Below, one piece after another: positions 17,930 through 25,930 of a DNA stretch of 56,069 bases. How positions within the stretch are numbered: the stretch's first letter is position 1; every line of letters starts with the position of its first letter. The notes under the pieces are model-generated. The model was not told where the DNA came from. It ran no database searches and saw only the letters and a list, made by a program, of their open reading frames with translations. The DNA is taken from positions 1 to 56,069 of the forward strand of contig CANQTD010000009.1 in NCBI GenBank assembly GCA_947626685.1, read 5' to 3'. Made by a program: the position numbers and the translations under genes. This DNA is from an uncultured Clostridia bacterium (GTDB lineage Bacteria > Bacillota > Clostridia > Christensenellales > Borkfalkiaceae).

Positions 17930-18371
17930 CCACCTCTGGGGGAGCTGTCGAGTTCTTGGCTCCTCCCGAGGAGGAGCTGTCCGCATCGCGGACTGAGGTG
18001 GGTACGATTCTAAAACTCGCCCCACCCCCGTATCCCCCTCCCACGGAGGGGGCGGGTTCTCGGCGCCCCCTTGAGGGGGAGCTGTCGAGCGTTAGCGAGA
18101 CTGCCCCGCGCGCACTATTTGCGACTAAGCGCGGCACGCCCCACCCGCATTCTGTTCTCTAAGGGTGGCACGAGGAGCAAAGCGACGAAGTAGCACGCAG
18201 TGCGAAGTAGGGGGTTCAAAACCCCTTTCCCCGCTACGCGGGTACTTTCTCGGGCAAGTAGAACCTTGCCCTCGGTCACCGTTCGCGCGACAAATGCGCT
18301 CACTCACCGCAAAATGCCGCGAAAAGCGCACTGTGCTTTTCGCAAGAACTGCGTTTTGCGACCCCAAAGGG
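17930..18371. repeat. Composite palindromic repeat, copy B
   Basis: No gene is visible. The stretch is a mosaic of GC-rich inverted repeats, about 440 bp, with a same-orientation relative at 48930-49283. Shared blocks are 17953-18007 with 48930-48977, 18077-18103 with 49083-49110, and 18209-18371 with 49112-49273. The last block includes the CGGGCAAGTAGAACCTTGCC hairpin (18248) and a GCGAAAAGC/GCTTTTCGC hairpin (18317-18341). The tRNA-like GGGTTCAAAACCC near 18210 is part of the repeat. Confidence 0.88.
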
Positions 18372-18657
18372 GACAGCGAGAGCGCATTTTGCGGCCCCAA
18401 AGGGGAAAGCGAGAAAACCCCTCATACCGAGGCGAAGCCGAGCGTATCTTGAAGATTCACTCGGTCCTTACGGACCTCGGAATGAGGGCAGCGAGAACTC
18501 GGTCCACCCACGAGGACAGCGAGAGCGCATTTTGCGACCCCAAAGGGGACAGCGAAAAAACCCCTCATACCGAGGCGAAGCCGAGCGTATCTTGAAGATT
18601 CACTCGGTCCTTATGGACCTCGGAATGAGGGCAGCGAGAACTCGACCCTCGCGAACC
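18372..18657. repeat. Tandem 143-bp repeat, two units
   Basis: Unit 1 (18372-18514) and unit 2 (18515-18657) both begin GACAGCGAGAGCGCATTTTG and are nearly identical. Each contains inverted repeats (for example CCGAGGCGAAGCCGAGCG and GGTCCTTACGGACC). No ribosome binding site or coding signature is present. Confidence 0.88.
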
Positions 18658-18694
18658 TCGGAATGAGGGAACGAAAATCATACCCGAAGAGGAA

Positions 18695-18916
18695 TCAAGA
18701 GTTTTTGATCCCGAGGATATAGTCCGCCGAAAGATCGAGCTCAATACAGAGGCGGGCGAACGTGTCCAAACGGGGCAGCTTTTTTGTCGTCGTGTACTGC
18801 GTGACCATTTCGGGGGAAACCCCGATCTTCTTCGCGATCTCCACCGTCGTAAGCCCGCTTGCTTTGAGTTCCGCGCGCAGTCTCTCTTTTATCATTTCCA
18901 TCATTTTTTCATCCAT
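18695..18916 (-). CDS. XRE-family helix-turn-helix repressor 1
   Basis: A 73-residue single-domain Cro/CI-type regulator. The HTH spans about residues 20-55, with the recognition part in TTVEIAKKIGVSPEMVTQYTTTKKLPRLDT. The ATG at 18916 is preferred; a TTG at 18925 would add three residues. Neither has a clear Shine-Dalgarno, and a possible -10 (TATATT) only about 15 bp upstream suggests a leaderless or near-leaderless message. It is divergent from a small lipoprotein gene, with two palindromes in the 96-bp gap; it probably binds these and represses the lipoprotein gene, which is inferred from layout. Confidence 0.82.
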   Translation of the reverse strand: MDEKMMEMIKERLRAELKASGLTTVEIAKKIGVSPEMVTQYTTTKKLPRLDTFARLCIELDLSADYILGIKNS

Positions 18917-18930
18917 TTTATTCAAAAATA

Positions 18931-18980
18931 TAACTAACGGTTAGAAAATGCTTGACTTCTAACCGTAGGTTAGTTATAAT
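18931..18980 (+). promoter_or_regulatory. Promoter with paired operators, XRE1/lipoprotein locus
   Basis: TTGACT (18952-18957), 17-bp spacer, TATAAT (18975-18980). The spacer is occupied by the perfect palindrome CTAACCGTAGGTTAG (18959-18973). A second palindrome, CTAACGGTTAG, lies at 18934-18944. The core GAAAATGCTTGACTT is shared with the promoter at 32.5 kb. Confidence 0.82.
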
Positions 18981-19012
18981 GGCAGTAAATCGTAAGAAAA
19001 AAGGAGAAGGAA

Positions 19013-19405
19013 ATGAAAAAATTACGAATGGCGGTTTTGGCGGCGATCGTTGCGATAATCGGCATGGTGGTGTTTGCCGCGTGCGGCAGCAGTCAAGCGG
19101 GGGTCTACAAGTTCTATTCCATGACAATGGAAGAGAACGGGTTAAAGACGGAATATTTCGTGGGGGACGAGATCTTGGCGAACACGAAACTCACCGAGGA
19201 TTTTGCCAAATACGAATTGACCGAGAACGGCACCTGCATTCTTACGGTGTATGGCGAGACGCGCACGGGCACATGGGTACGGAATCAAGAGGATTCCAAG
19301 AAGGTCGATCTCACGGTGGATGGGAATACGATCACCGTGTTTTGCGACGGAAAGACGATCAAATACACGACGGATGAGGGGTTAAGTTACGTCCTCAAAA
19401 AATAG
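19013..19405 (+). CDS. Small secreted lipoprotein, function unknown
   Basis: A 130-residue lipoprotein with signal helix at about residues 6-20 and lipobox VFAAC (Cys 24). The mature part is a small, mostly beta protein with the pattern of lipocalin-like or lipoprotein-localisation domains found in Clostridia (FYSMTMEENGLK..., ELTENGTCILTVYGETRTGTW, VDGNTITVFCDGKTIKY). That resemblance is weak and I assign no function. AAGGAGAAGG precedes the ATG. Probably controlled by the divergent XRE repressor. Confidence 0.8.
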   Translation: MKKLRMAVLAAIVAIIGMVVFAACGSSQAGVYKFYSMTMEENGLKTEYFVGDEILANTKLTEDFAKYELTENGTCILTVYGETRTGTWVRNQEDSKKVDLTVDGNTITVFCDGKTIKYTTDEGLSYVLKK

Positions 19406-19454
19406 GAAAAGTGGCACGGAGCGGCTGAGAAGAAAGGGGGCGTTTGATTTGCGA

Positions 19455-19630
19455 AACACCCCTTCCGTCACCTTTGGTGACACCCACCCCTCGAGGGGTG
19501 GGCAAGAAGCCTTCCCCCTGCGGGGGGAAGGTGGCACGGCATAGCCGTGACGAATGAGGGGCATTCACATTCAGAAGCTCCCCTCATCGCCCGCTCCGCG
19601 GGAGCTTCCCCCCCACGGGGGGAAGCCTTT
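19455..19630. repeat. Composite repeat with inverted partner at 36.4 kb
   Basis: This gap holds no gene. The block 19508-19627 is close to the reverse complement of 36429-36553. Both contain the GGTGGCACGGCATAGCCGTG hairpin and long C and G runs. The block 19456-19508 (ACCCCTTCCGTCACC motif plus CACCCCTCGAGGGGTG) recurs at 36791-36845 in the same orientation. From 19631 to 19743 I see only non-repeated, non-coding sequence. Confidence 0.85.
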
Positions 19631-19743
19631 TTCGACTTTCCGAGGGGCGAGAGTTGCGATTTGCCTTCTTTTGAGATAACATGAGAGGCGGCGAGATTTT
19701 ATAAAATTCTTCTCAGAAAAATCGGCGGGGCGGGCAAAATCCT

Positions 19744-19772
19744 TTGACATATCTTCCGAAATATGGTATCAT
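19744..19772 (+). promoter_or_regulatory. rpsO promoter
   Basis: TTGACA (19744-19749), 17-bp spacer, TATCAT (19767-19772). The leader to the ATG at 19856 is about 77 nt with AGGAGG just before the gene. Confidence 0.82.
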
Positions 19773-19855
19773 GTCTATCGACGTGCGCGAGGAATTGCGC
19801 TCTCCACGCATTTCTTGGCGTCACGCGACAGATTTCCATAGGAGGATAAACGCAA

Positions 19856-20110
19856 ATGGAAAAGAACGAAATCATCTTAAAGTATGCGCAACACGAGGGT
19901 GACACAGGTTCTCCCGAGGTCCAGATCGCGCTTCTCACCGCGCGCATCAACCACCTCAACGAGCACCTCAAGGAGCACAAGCACGACAATCACTCCCGCC
20001 GCGGTCTTTTGAAGATGGTCGGTAAACGCCGCGGTCTTTTGGACTATCTCAAAGCGAAAGATATCGAGCGTTACAGAGCCATTGTCGAAAAGCTCGGTCT
20101 CCGTAAGTAA
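19856..20110 (+). CDS. rpsO: 30S ribosomal protein S15
   Basis: An 84-residue S15 of normal type, four helices. Clear family blocks are [43 protein letters not shown] and the terminal [12 protein letters not shown]. It binds 16S rRNA early in assembly of the small subunit. As in most bacteria it is followed by pnp, but here a terminator and about 590 bp of repeats separate them, so coupling of the two genes is likely weaker than usual. Confidence 0.98.
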   Translation: MEKNEIILKYAQHEGDTGSPEVQIALLTARINHLNEHLKEHKHDNHSRRGLLKMVGKRRGLLDYLKAKDIERYRAIVEKLGLRK

Positions 20111-20118
20111 TGCAGCAG

Positions 20119-20146
20119 AAAGGGCGGGGTCAATCCGCCCTTTTTT
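20119..20146 (+). terminator. Terminator after rpsO
   Basis: AAAGGGCGG (20119-20127) pairs with CCGCCCTTT (20135-20143), loop GGTCAAT, T-rich tail. Confidence 0.85.
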
Positions 20147-20203
20147 ACTGAGAACGCGTTCTTCTCACGGAATTTTGTTTGGGGGAATTACCCCCCACCC
20201 TAC

Positions 20204-20234
20204 CCTCCCCCCTTTTAGAGTAAAAGGGGGGAGG
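20204..20234. repeat. 14-bp-stem hairpin, related to one at 36.7 kb
   Basis: CCTCCCCCCTTTTA (20204-20217) pairs with TAAAAGGGGGGAGG (20221-20234) around GAG. The same arms with a different loop occur at about 36733-36770. It sits between the rpsO terminator and the 160-bp array. Confidence 0.8.
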
Positions 20235-20249
20235 CAAGAGAGGGTTCGT

Positions 20250-20606
20250 CTCACGGAATTTTGTCGCTCAGACAAAATTCGTGAAGTTCTGATGACGGCG
20301 AAAACAAAAACCACGCTTTTTGTTTTCGCACCCAATTTGCGCTCCGCGCTTCTTGTCTGATGAAACGAAGGATCGGAAAGGGGCAATTGAAAGCGTAGAG
20401 CCCGTTCGCCTCACGGAATTTTGTCGCTCAGACAAAATTCGTGAAGTTCTGATGACGGCGAAAACAAAAACCACGCTTTTTGTTTTCGCACCCAATTTGC
20501 GCTCCGCGCTTCTTGTCTGATGAAACGAAGGATCGGAAGTGGGCAATTGAAAGCGCAGAGCCCGTTCGCCTCACGGAATTTTGTCGCTCAGACAAAATTC
20601 GTGAAC
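20250..20606. repeat. Tandem 160-bp hairpin array between rpsO and pnp
   Basis: Unit 1 is 20250-20409, unit 2 is 20410-20569, and a 37-bp partial unit 3 is 20570-20606. The two full units differ at only a few positions. Each carries two hairpins: GAATTTTGTC/GACAAAATTC around GCTCA, and GCGAAAACAAAAA/TTTTTGTTTTCGC around CCACGC. A degenerate start of another unit (CTCACGGAA) lies at 20612. I see no coding signal. It is transcribed only if rpsO read-through or an unseen promoter reaches it. Confidence 0.92.
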
Positions 20607-20704
20607 ACTGTCTCACGGAAATTTGCCGAAAGGCAATTCAATAAATCGGCTTCCCGCGCCACGGGGCACGGGGGCAAAGAAATCAGGAGCAGAAAGGAGA
20701 AAAA

Positions 20705-22801
20705 ATGACACCAAATTACAGAGAATTCACGCTCGAGATCGGCGGCAGACCCGTCACCGTCGAGACGGGCAAGTATGCAGAGCAGACGAACGGAAGCTGC
20801 GTCGTCCGCTGCGGCGAGACCGCGGTCATGGTCAACGTATGTATGTCCGAAAAGCCGCGCGAGGGCATGGACTTCTTCCCCCTCCAAGTGGACTATGAGG
20901 AGAAGATGTACGCCGTCGGCAAGATCCCGGGCGGTTTCAAGAGAAGGGAAGGCAGGGCCTCCGACAAGGCGATCCTTGTCGCCCGCCTCATCGACAGACC
21001 TCTCCGTCCCCTCTTCCCGAAAGGGCTGTTCAACGACGTCGTCGTCATCGCGACGGCTCTCTCCGTGGAGCCCGACGTCGCACCAGAGCCCCTCGCCATG
21101 ATCGGCTCTTCCATCGCGCTCGCGATCTCCGACATTCCGTGGGCGGGTCCCACCGGTTCCGTCGTCGTAGGGCTCGTTGACGGGAAATACGTCATCAACC
21201 CCGACGCGGCGCAGCGCAAGGCGAGCAGCATCCACCTCAACCTCGCGGGCACCAAAGACGCCATCCTCATGATCGAAGCGGGCGCGAACGAGGTCTCGAA
21301 CGACGAGATGGTCGGCGCGATCATGTTCGGCCAGAACGAGATCGCGAAGATCTGCCGCTATATCGAGGACGTCATCGTCCCCGCGGTGGGCAAGCCCAAG
21401 CGGGAGATCGAGCTCTACCACATTCCCGAGGACATCGACGCCGCCGTCCGCGAATTTGCGAGCGACAAACTCGATTGGGCGCTCGACACCTTCGACCGCC
21501 AGGAGAGACAGGCGCGTCAGGATCAGGTCGGCGCGGAAGTCTTGGAGCACTTCAAAGACATTTTCCCCGACAAGACGCGCGAGATCAACGATTCCGTCTA
21601 CTACCTCACGAAGGAGAAGGTGCGCGCCAAGATCTTCGACAAGGGCATCCGTCCCGACGGCAGAGGGCTCAAAGACGTCCGTCCCATCTGGTGCGAGAGG
21701 ACCGTTCTTCCCCGCGCGCACGGCAGTGCCGTGTTCACGAGAGGGCAGACGCAGACCCTCACCACCTGCACGCTCGACATGCTCGCCGCCGCGCAGAAGC
21801 TCGAAGGGCTCGACGACGAGACGGAAAAGAGGTACATGCACCAATACAACTTCCCCGGCTACTGCACGGGCGAAGCGAAGGCTTTGAGAAGCCCCGGCCG
21901 CCGCGAGATCGGACACGGCGCGCTCGCAGAACGCGCGCTCGAGCCCGTCATTCCTTCCATCGAGGAGTTCCCGTACGCCATCCGCGTCGTCAACGACATT
22001 CTCTCCTCGAACGGTTCCTCTTCGATGGCGTCCGTCTGCGGCTCGACGATGGCACTCATGGACGCGGGCGTTCCCATCAAGGCTCCCGTCGCGGGCGTTG
22101 CGATGGGGCTCATCAAGAACCAGGAGACGGGCGAGTTCCGCGTCATGACCGATATCCAGGGCCTCGAGGACTTCCTCGGCGACATGGACTTTAAGGTCGC
22201 GGGCACGAAGAAGGGCATCACCGCCATCCAGATGGATATCAAGATCAAGGGCATCTCCGAGGAGATCATGCACACCGCGATCGAGCAGGCGAACGAGGGC
22301 CGCGAGTTCATCCTCTCCAAGATGCTCGAATGCGTGCCCGAGGTTCGTCCCGAGCTCTCCAAATACGCGCCCCGCATCATCTTCTTCCGCATCGACCCCG
22401 AGAAGATCGGCGACGTCGTCGGCAAACAGGGCAAGATCATCAACTCGATCATCGCCGAGACGGGCACCAAGATCGACATCGAGGACGACGGCACCGTCTG
22501 CGTCGCTTCCTTCGGCGACAGCGAGGCGGCCCTCAAAGCGAAGGCGATCATCGAGAGCATCGTGCACGACCCCGAGGTCGGCGACATGTTCATCGGCAGG
22601 GTCGTCCGCATCCTCTCCACGATGGGCGCGTTCGTCGAATTCGCCCCCGGCAAGGACGGCATGATCCACATCTCCAAGCTCTCCGAAAAGCGGGTGGAAA
22701 AGGTGGAGGACGTGCTCTCCGTCGGAGACGTCGTGAAAGTGAAAATCATCAAGATCGGCGAGAAGGGCATCGACTTCCGCCTCATGGAAAAATTATCGTA
22801 A
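20705..22801 (+). CDS. pnp: Polyribonucleotide nucleotidyltransferase (PNPase)
   Basis: A 698-residue full-length PNPase, a phosphorolytic 3'-5' exoribonuclease of mRNA decay. It has two RNase PH domains (about 10-140 and 315-450, with GGFKRREGR, RPIWCERTVLPRAHGSAVFTRG and the active-site block SSNGSSSMASVCG...LMDAGVP) separated by an all-helical domain. KH follows (about 555-610, DVVGKQGKIINSI) and then S1 (about 620-695). AGAAAGGAG precedes the ATG. It lies behind the hairpin array and ends at a good terminator. Confidence 0.98.
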   Translation: MTPNYREFTLEIGGRPVTVETGKYAEQTNGSCVVRCGETAVMVNVCMSEKPREGMDFFPLQVDYEEKMYAVGKIPGGFKRREGRASDKAILVARLIDRPLRPLFPKGLFNDVVVIATALSVEPDVAPEPLAMIGSSIALAISDIPWAGPTGSVVVGLVDGKYVINPDAAQRKASSIHLNLAGTKDAILMIEAGANEVSNDEMVGAIMFGQNEIAKICRYIEDVIVPAVGKPKREIELYHIPEDIDAAVREFASDKLDWALDTFDRQERQARQDQVGAEVLEHFKDIFPDKTREINDSVYYLTKEKVRAKIFDKGIRPDGRGLKDVRPIWCERTVLPRAHGSAVFTRGQTQTLTTCTLDMLAAAQKLEGLDDETEKRYMHQYNFPGYCTGEAKALRSPGRREIGHGALAERALEPVIPSIEEFPYAIRVVNDILSSNGSSSMASVCGSTMALMDAGVPIKAPVAGVAMGLIKNQETGEFRVMTDIQGLEDFLGDMDFKVAGTKKGITAIQMDIKIKGISEEIMHTAIEQANEGREFILSKMLECVPEVRPELSKYAPRIIFFRIDPEKIGDVVGKQGKIINSIIAETGTKIDIEDDGTVCVASFGDSEAALKAKAIIESIVHDPEVGDMFIGRVVRILSTMGAFVEFAPGKDGMIHISKLSEKRVEKVEDVLSVGDVVKVKIIKIGEKGIDFRLMEKLS

Positions 22802-22825
22802 CTGACCGCAAGAGCGGCGGAAAAG

Positions 22826-22851
22826 AAGAGCTCCCTGCGGGGAGCTCTTTT
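22826..22851 (+). terminator. Terminator after pnp
   Basis: AAGAGCTCCC (22826-22835) pairs with GGGAGCTCTT (22840-22849), tetraloop TGCG, then TT. The A-rich left flank may let it work in both directions. Confidence 0.8.
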
Positions 22852-22882
22852 GCGTGAACACGAAAGCAGGGGAGTGCACGGC

Positions 22883-24868
22883 ATGGAAAAGGGAAAGGGG
22901 GAGAAGAAATTGCCTCGCGTGAATATGCGCGTCCTCGTTTTCTGCGCCCTCGGCCTCATCTTCGGGATCTTTGTGTGTTTCCGCGTCCGGTTCGGAGGGC
23001 TCCGTCCCTCCGATTTCTGCTTTCTCCTCGTCTTTCTCGCCGCGGCGGTCTTTCCTATCACGAAGAAGCGCGTTTTGTGCCTTCTGCTCTGCACCGCCGT
23101 GTTCTTCGGGGCGGGCTACCTCGGCGCGCACCTCTGCACGCAGAGCTATCTCCGCGGCGAGGAGAGCGGCAGGTACACCGTCTCGGGCACCGTCGCCTCT
23201 TTTACCGTGGAAAGGGGATACACGAGCGTCATTCTCGGGGACGTCTCCTTCGGCGGCAAACCGGTGCGCGGGAACATGCGCGTCAACCTCAATTCGGAGG
23301 ACGTCCGCGCGGGCGACGTCGTGCGCTTCACCGCGAACGTGACGAAATACGGGCTACCCATGTCTGAGGAAGGCGGTTCGGAATACGAATTTTATCGCGA
23401 TATCCGCTATCGGGCGGGCAGCGTGGACTTCGAAAAGACAGGCGTCTCGAAGAATCCCTTTCTCCGTCTTCAAGCCAAGCTCTACGACGTGCTCTCCGCC
23501 CATATGGACTCCCCGCAGTCGGACATTGCGTTCGCCCTCCTCACTGGCAATTCGGGCGGCATCGACGAGGGCCTCGGCGAGGAAGTGCGGCGGGGCGGGG
23601 TGGCGCATATCTTCGCCATCTCGGGGCTGCATATCGGCATTCTCTTCTCGGCGGTCCTCCTCCTTGCGAAACCGCTCGGGCGGAAGGCGTACTTCCCCGC
23701 GGCTGCCGCCGCCCTTTTGTACACCGTCTTTTGCGCGTTCACCGTCTCCTCGGTGCGCGCCCTCATCATGTGTCTCGTCCTCGGCGCCTACCGCATGCGC
23801 GGGCGGAAATACGACTTCCTGCAATCCATCGCGCTCGCGGCGGCCGCCGTGCTCCTCATCCGTCCCTCCGACTTCCTCTCGGCGGGGTTCCGCCTCTCCT
23901 TCGGCGCGTGCATGGGGCTCGCGCTCTTTTCGGGGACGTTCTCCCGCCTCTTGCAGAAGATCCCGCACTTCCCGCGGGCGCTCGCGGGGTACCTTTCGGC
24001 GAACGTCTCCGTCCAGCTCTTCACCTTCCCCATCCTGCTCGAAGCGTTCGGCTACTTCTCGGTGTGGGGCTCTCTGCTCAACCTCGTGTTCATTCCCGCG
24101 CTCCCGCTCATCTTTCTCACGACTCTCATCTTTTCCGTGCTCTCGCTCATCATTCCGCCCGCGGCGGGCGTCTTTCTCCTTGCGCCGAAAGGGCTGCTTT
24201 CCCTCTTCACATGGGCGTTCTCCCTCGGCGACTTCTCCTTCGTTCTGACGGGGTTCTCTTTGGGCATGGGTGGGGTCATTTACCTCATCGCCATGTTTTT
24301 GCTCTCCGAACGCTTCCGCATGGGGAAGTGGACGCGCGCGGCCGCTCTCGTCGTGCTCGCCGCCTTCTTCACCTTTGCCGTCGTCTATGAGAACGTCGTC
24401 TTTACGGGCGGGAGGGTGTACGTCTATGCGGAGGACGAAGGCGTCGCCGCGCTCATTAAGACGAAGCGTTCGAACGTGCTCGTCATGGACGGCGACATGC
24501 GGGCGCGCGACTGCGAAGAGCTCCTCTCGCACAGGTTTGCGGGCACGCTCGACGCGGTGTTCGTGATCTCCGAGAACGAACAGGACGGGCTCAACCACGC
24601 CATGTTCCTCGACGCCGCCTGCGTCTATCTGAAAGACGAGATCCCGACGGGGCTGCAAAAGACGGAGGTCCGCTTTGGCGATACGGCACAGATCGGGGGG
24701 CTGCGGTACACCTTCCTCTCCCGCGACGTGCTCACCGTGACGGGCGAAGGGGTCGCGATCGCGTTCTCCTTCGAAAAAACGCGGCCCGCGGGAGCGGATT
24801 TCTTCGTCGATTCCTCTTGCGGGGGCTTGAATTTTTCCTTCGGACATGGTATAATCAAAGAGCTATGA
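22883..24868 (+). CDS. comEC: ComEC/Rec2-type DNA uptake channel protein
   Basis: A 661-residue polytopic membrane protein. N-terminal helices (about 14-90) flank a DUF4131-like OB domain (about 95-180). The competence domain follows (about 210-500), with the signature FAISGLHIGILFS near 245-257 and about nine helices. The C-terminal domain (about 505-661) occupies the place of the metallo-beta-lactamase nuclease domain but lacks the HxHxDH motif. ComEC carries single-stranded DNA through the membrane in competent bacteria. Start chosen at 22883; the upstream box is weak. The stop overlaps holA (ATGA). Confidence 0.88.
   Translation: MEKGKGEKKLPRVNMRVLVFCALGLIFGIFVCFRVRFGGLRPSDFCFLLVFLAAAVFPITKKRVLCLLLCTAVFFGAGYLGAHLCTQSYLRGEESGRYTVSGTVASFTVERGYTSVILGDVSFGGKPVRGNMRVNLNSEDVRAGDVVRFTANVTKYGLPMSEEGGSEYEFYRDIRYRAGSVDFEKTGVSKNPFLRLQAKLYDVLSAHMDSPQSDIAFALLTGNSGGIDEGLGEEVRRGGVAHIFAISGLHIGILFSAVLLLAKPLGRKAYFPAAAAALLYTVFCAFTVSSVRALIMCLVLGAYRMRGRKYDFLQSIALAAAAVLLIRPSDFLSAGFRLSFGACMGLALFSGTFSRLLQKIPHFPRALAGYLSANVSVQLFTFPILLEAFGYFSVWGSLLNLVFIPALPLIFLTTLIFSVLSLIIPPAAGVFLLAPKGLLSLFTWAFSLGDFSFVLTGFSLGMGGVIYLIAMFLLSERFRMGKWTRAAALVVLAAFFTFAVVYENVVFTGGRVYVYAEDEGVAALIKTKRSNVLVMDGDMRARDCEELLSHRFAGTLDAVFVISENEQDGLNHAMFLDAACVYLKDEIPTGLQKTEVRFGDTAQIGGLRYTFLSRDVLTVTGEGVAIAFSFEKTRPAGADFFVDSSCGGLNFSFGHGIIKEL
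24827..24855 (+). promoter_or_regulatory. Internal promoter for holA, within the 3' end of comEC
   Basis: TTGAAT (24827-24832), 17-bp spacer, perfect TATAAT (24850-24855). The end of the spacer is CGGACATGG, so this promoter contains the dispersed motif. The start of transcription would be about at the holA ATG, giving a very short or absent leader. Confidence 0.6.
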
Positions 24869-25851
24869 AATTCGTTGAACTTGCAAAGACGCTGAAAGAG
24901 GAGGGGCTGAGGCCTGTCTATCTCGTCGAAGGGGAGGAGGCCTACTTCCGCGACCACGCCGTGCGCGCGATCCGCGAGGCATGCGCGCTCATGCAGCCCG
25001 CCCTGAACGACGTGCGCTACGAGGGCGAGACGGTCAAGGGCGAAAAACTTTCCGCGCTCGCCGCAGAGCTCTTCACCATGCCCTTCTTCGACAACAAACG
25101 GCTCGTCCGCATCTACGAATTTTACCCCACCGAACGGGAGTGGGAGCAGTCTCTGAAAGCGTACGCCGCGTCCCCGTGCCCGACGACGGTGCTCGTCATC
25201 GTGAACACGGGCGGGGGCAAGCGCGGCATAGACTTAAAACGGAAGGGCGGGATCGTCTACGTCGACTGCTCGAAGGAGAGCCCCGAAATGCTCGAACGCT
25301 GGCTGTACGGCGTCGCGAAGAGGGCGTCCCTTTCCGTCGACGGCGAGGCGGCCTCCCTCATGGTGCAGTTCTGCAACTGCGACGCCGCGCGCATGAGCCT
25401 CGAGGTAAAAAAACTGCGCGAGCTCTTGGGCGAAGGCGGCAGGATCGCGCGGGGCACGGTGGAGGAATACGTCGCGAAGGACGTCGACTACAAGATCTAC
25501 GAACTCACGAACGCCGTCGCGCGGGGGGACAGGCAGACCTTCTTTGAGGTCCTGTTCGACCTCTTGGAGAAGGGGTACGACGAAAACGCCGCCCTCTCCG
25601 CCCTGACTTCGCATTTCCGCACCCTTGCGGAGCTTGCGGGGATGCGCGGAACGGACGCGGAGATCGCCTCTGCGCTCGGCATGAAGCCTTACCCCGTGAA
25701 GAAGAACCGCGAGGTGCTCTCCAAGTTGGGCGCGGGGCGGGCGAGGGAGCTGTACCTCCGCCTCTACACCCTCTCGGCAGGCATGCGCAGCGGGCTCTAT
25801 TCCAAATCGGGCGCGCTCTCCGCCGCGGTCGCAAAAATATTTTTCGGTTGA
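24865..25851 (+). CDS. holA: DNA polymerase III delta subunit
   Basis: A 328-residue HolA clamp-loader subunit. The N-terminal AAA-like domain begins with LRPVYLVEGEEAYF (residues 13-26), where the Walker A motif is absent as expected for delta. EYVAKDVDYKIYELTNAVARGD (about 200-222) and the C-terminal collar (LSALTSHFRTLAEL onward) match the family. It opens the beta clamp during loading. It overlaps the comEC stop by 4 bp; comEC-holA adjacency is usual in Firmicutes. Confidence 0.92.
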   Translation: MKFVELAKTLKEEGLRPVYLVEGEEAYFRDHAVRAIREACALMQPALNDVRYEGETVKGEKLSALAAELFTMPFFDNKRLVRIYEFYPTEREWEQSLKAYAASPCPTTVLVIVNTGGGKRGIDLKRKGGIVYVDCSKESPEMLERWLYGVAKRASLSVDGEAASLMVQFCNCDAARMSLEVKKLRELLGEGGRIARGTVEEYVAKDVDYKIYELTNAVARGDRQTFFEVLFDLLEKGYDENAALSALTSHFRTLAELAGMRGTDAEIASALGMKPYPVKKNREVLSKLGAGRARELYLRLYTLSAGMRSGLYSKSGALSAAVAKIFFG

Positions 25852-25874
25852 GCCGAAGTACACGGAGAAATGCT

Positions 25875-25902
25875 TTGCATTTTTCGTCAAAACGGATATA
25901 AT
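25875..25902 (+). promoter_or_regulatory. cdaA promoter
   Basis: TTGCAT (25875-25880), 16-bp spacer, TATAAT (25897-25902). AAGGAGAAA precedes the ATG at 25931. Confidence 0.72.
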
Positions 25903-25930
25903 AGGGTAGAAATACGAAAAAGGAGAAATT

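Noticed and set aside
13575-18137. A 1520-codon open frame on the minus strand opposite rel, the MBL gene and hemZ
   Set aside because: It mirrors three well-supported plus-strand genes, has an Arg/Asp/His-rich composition typical of antisense GC-rich frames, and no start signals.
18165-18300. tRNA-like GGGTTCAAAACCC and surrounding inverted repeats
   Set aside because: No acceptor, D or anticodon arms can be drawn, and the sequence is part of the repeat also found at 49.1 kb.
20250-20606. Integron attC-like array
   Set aside because: The 160-bp units contain hairpins but no cassette genes, no integrase and no attC-type conserved ends.
20588-22669. A 693-codon minus-strand frame opposite pnp
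   Set aside because: pnp is unmistakable and full length; the other frame has no family features.
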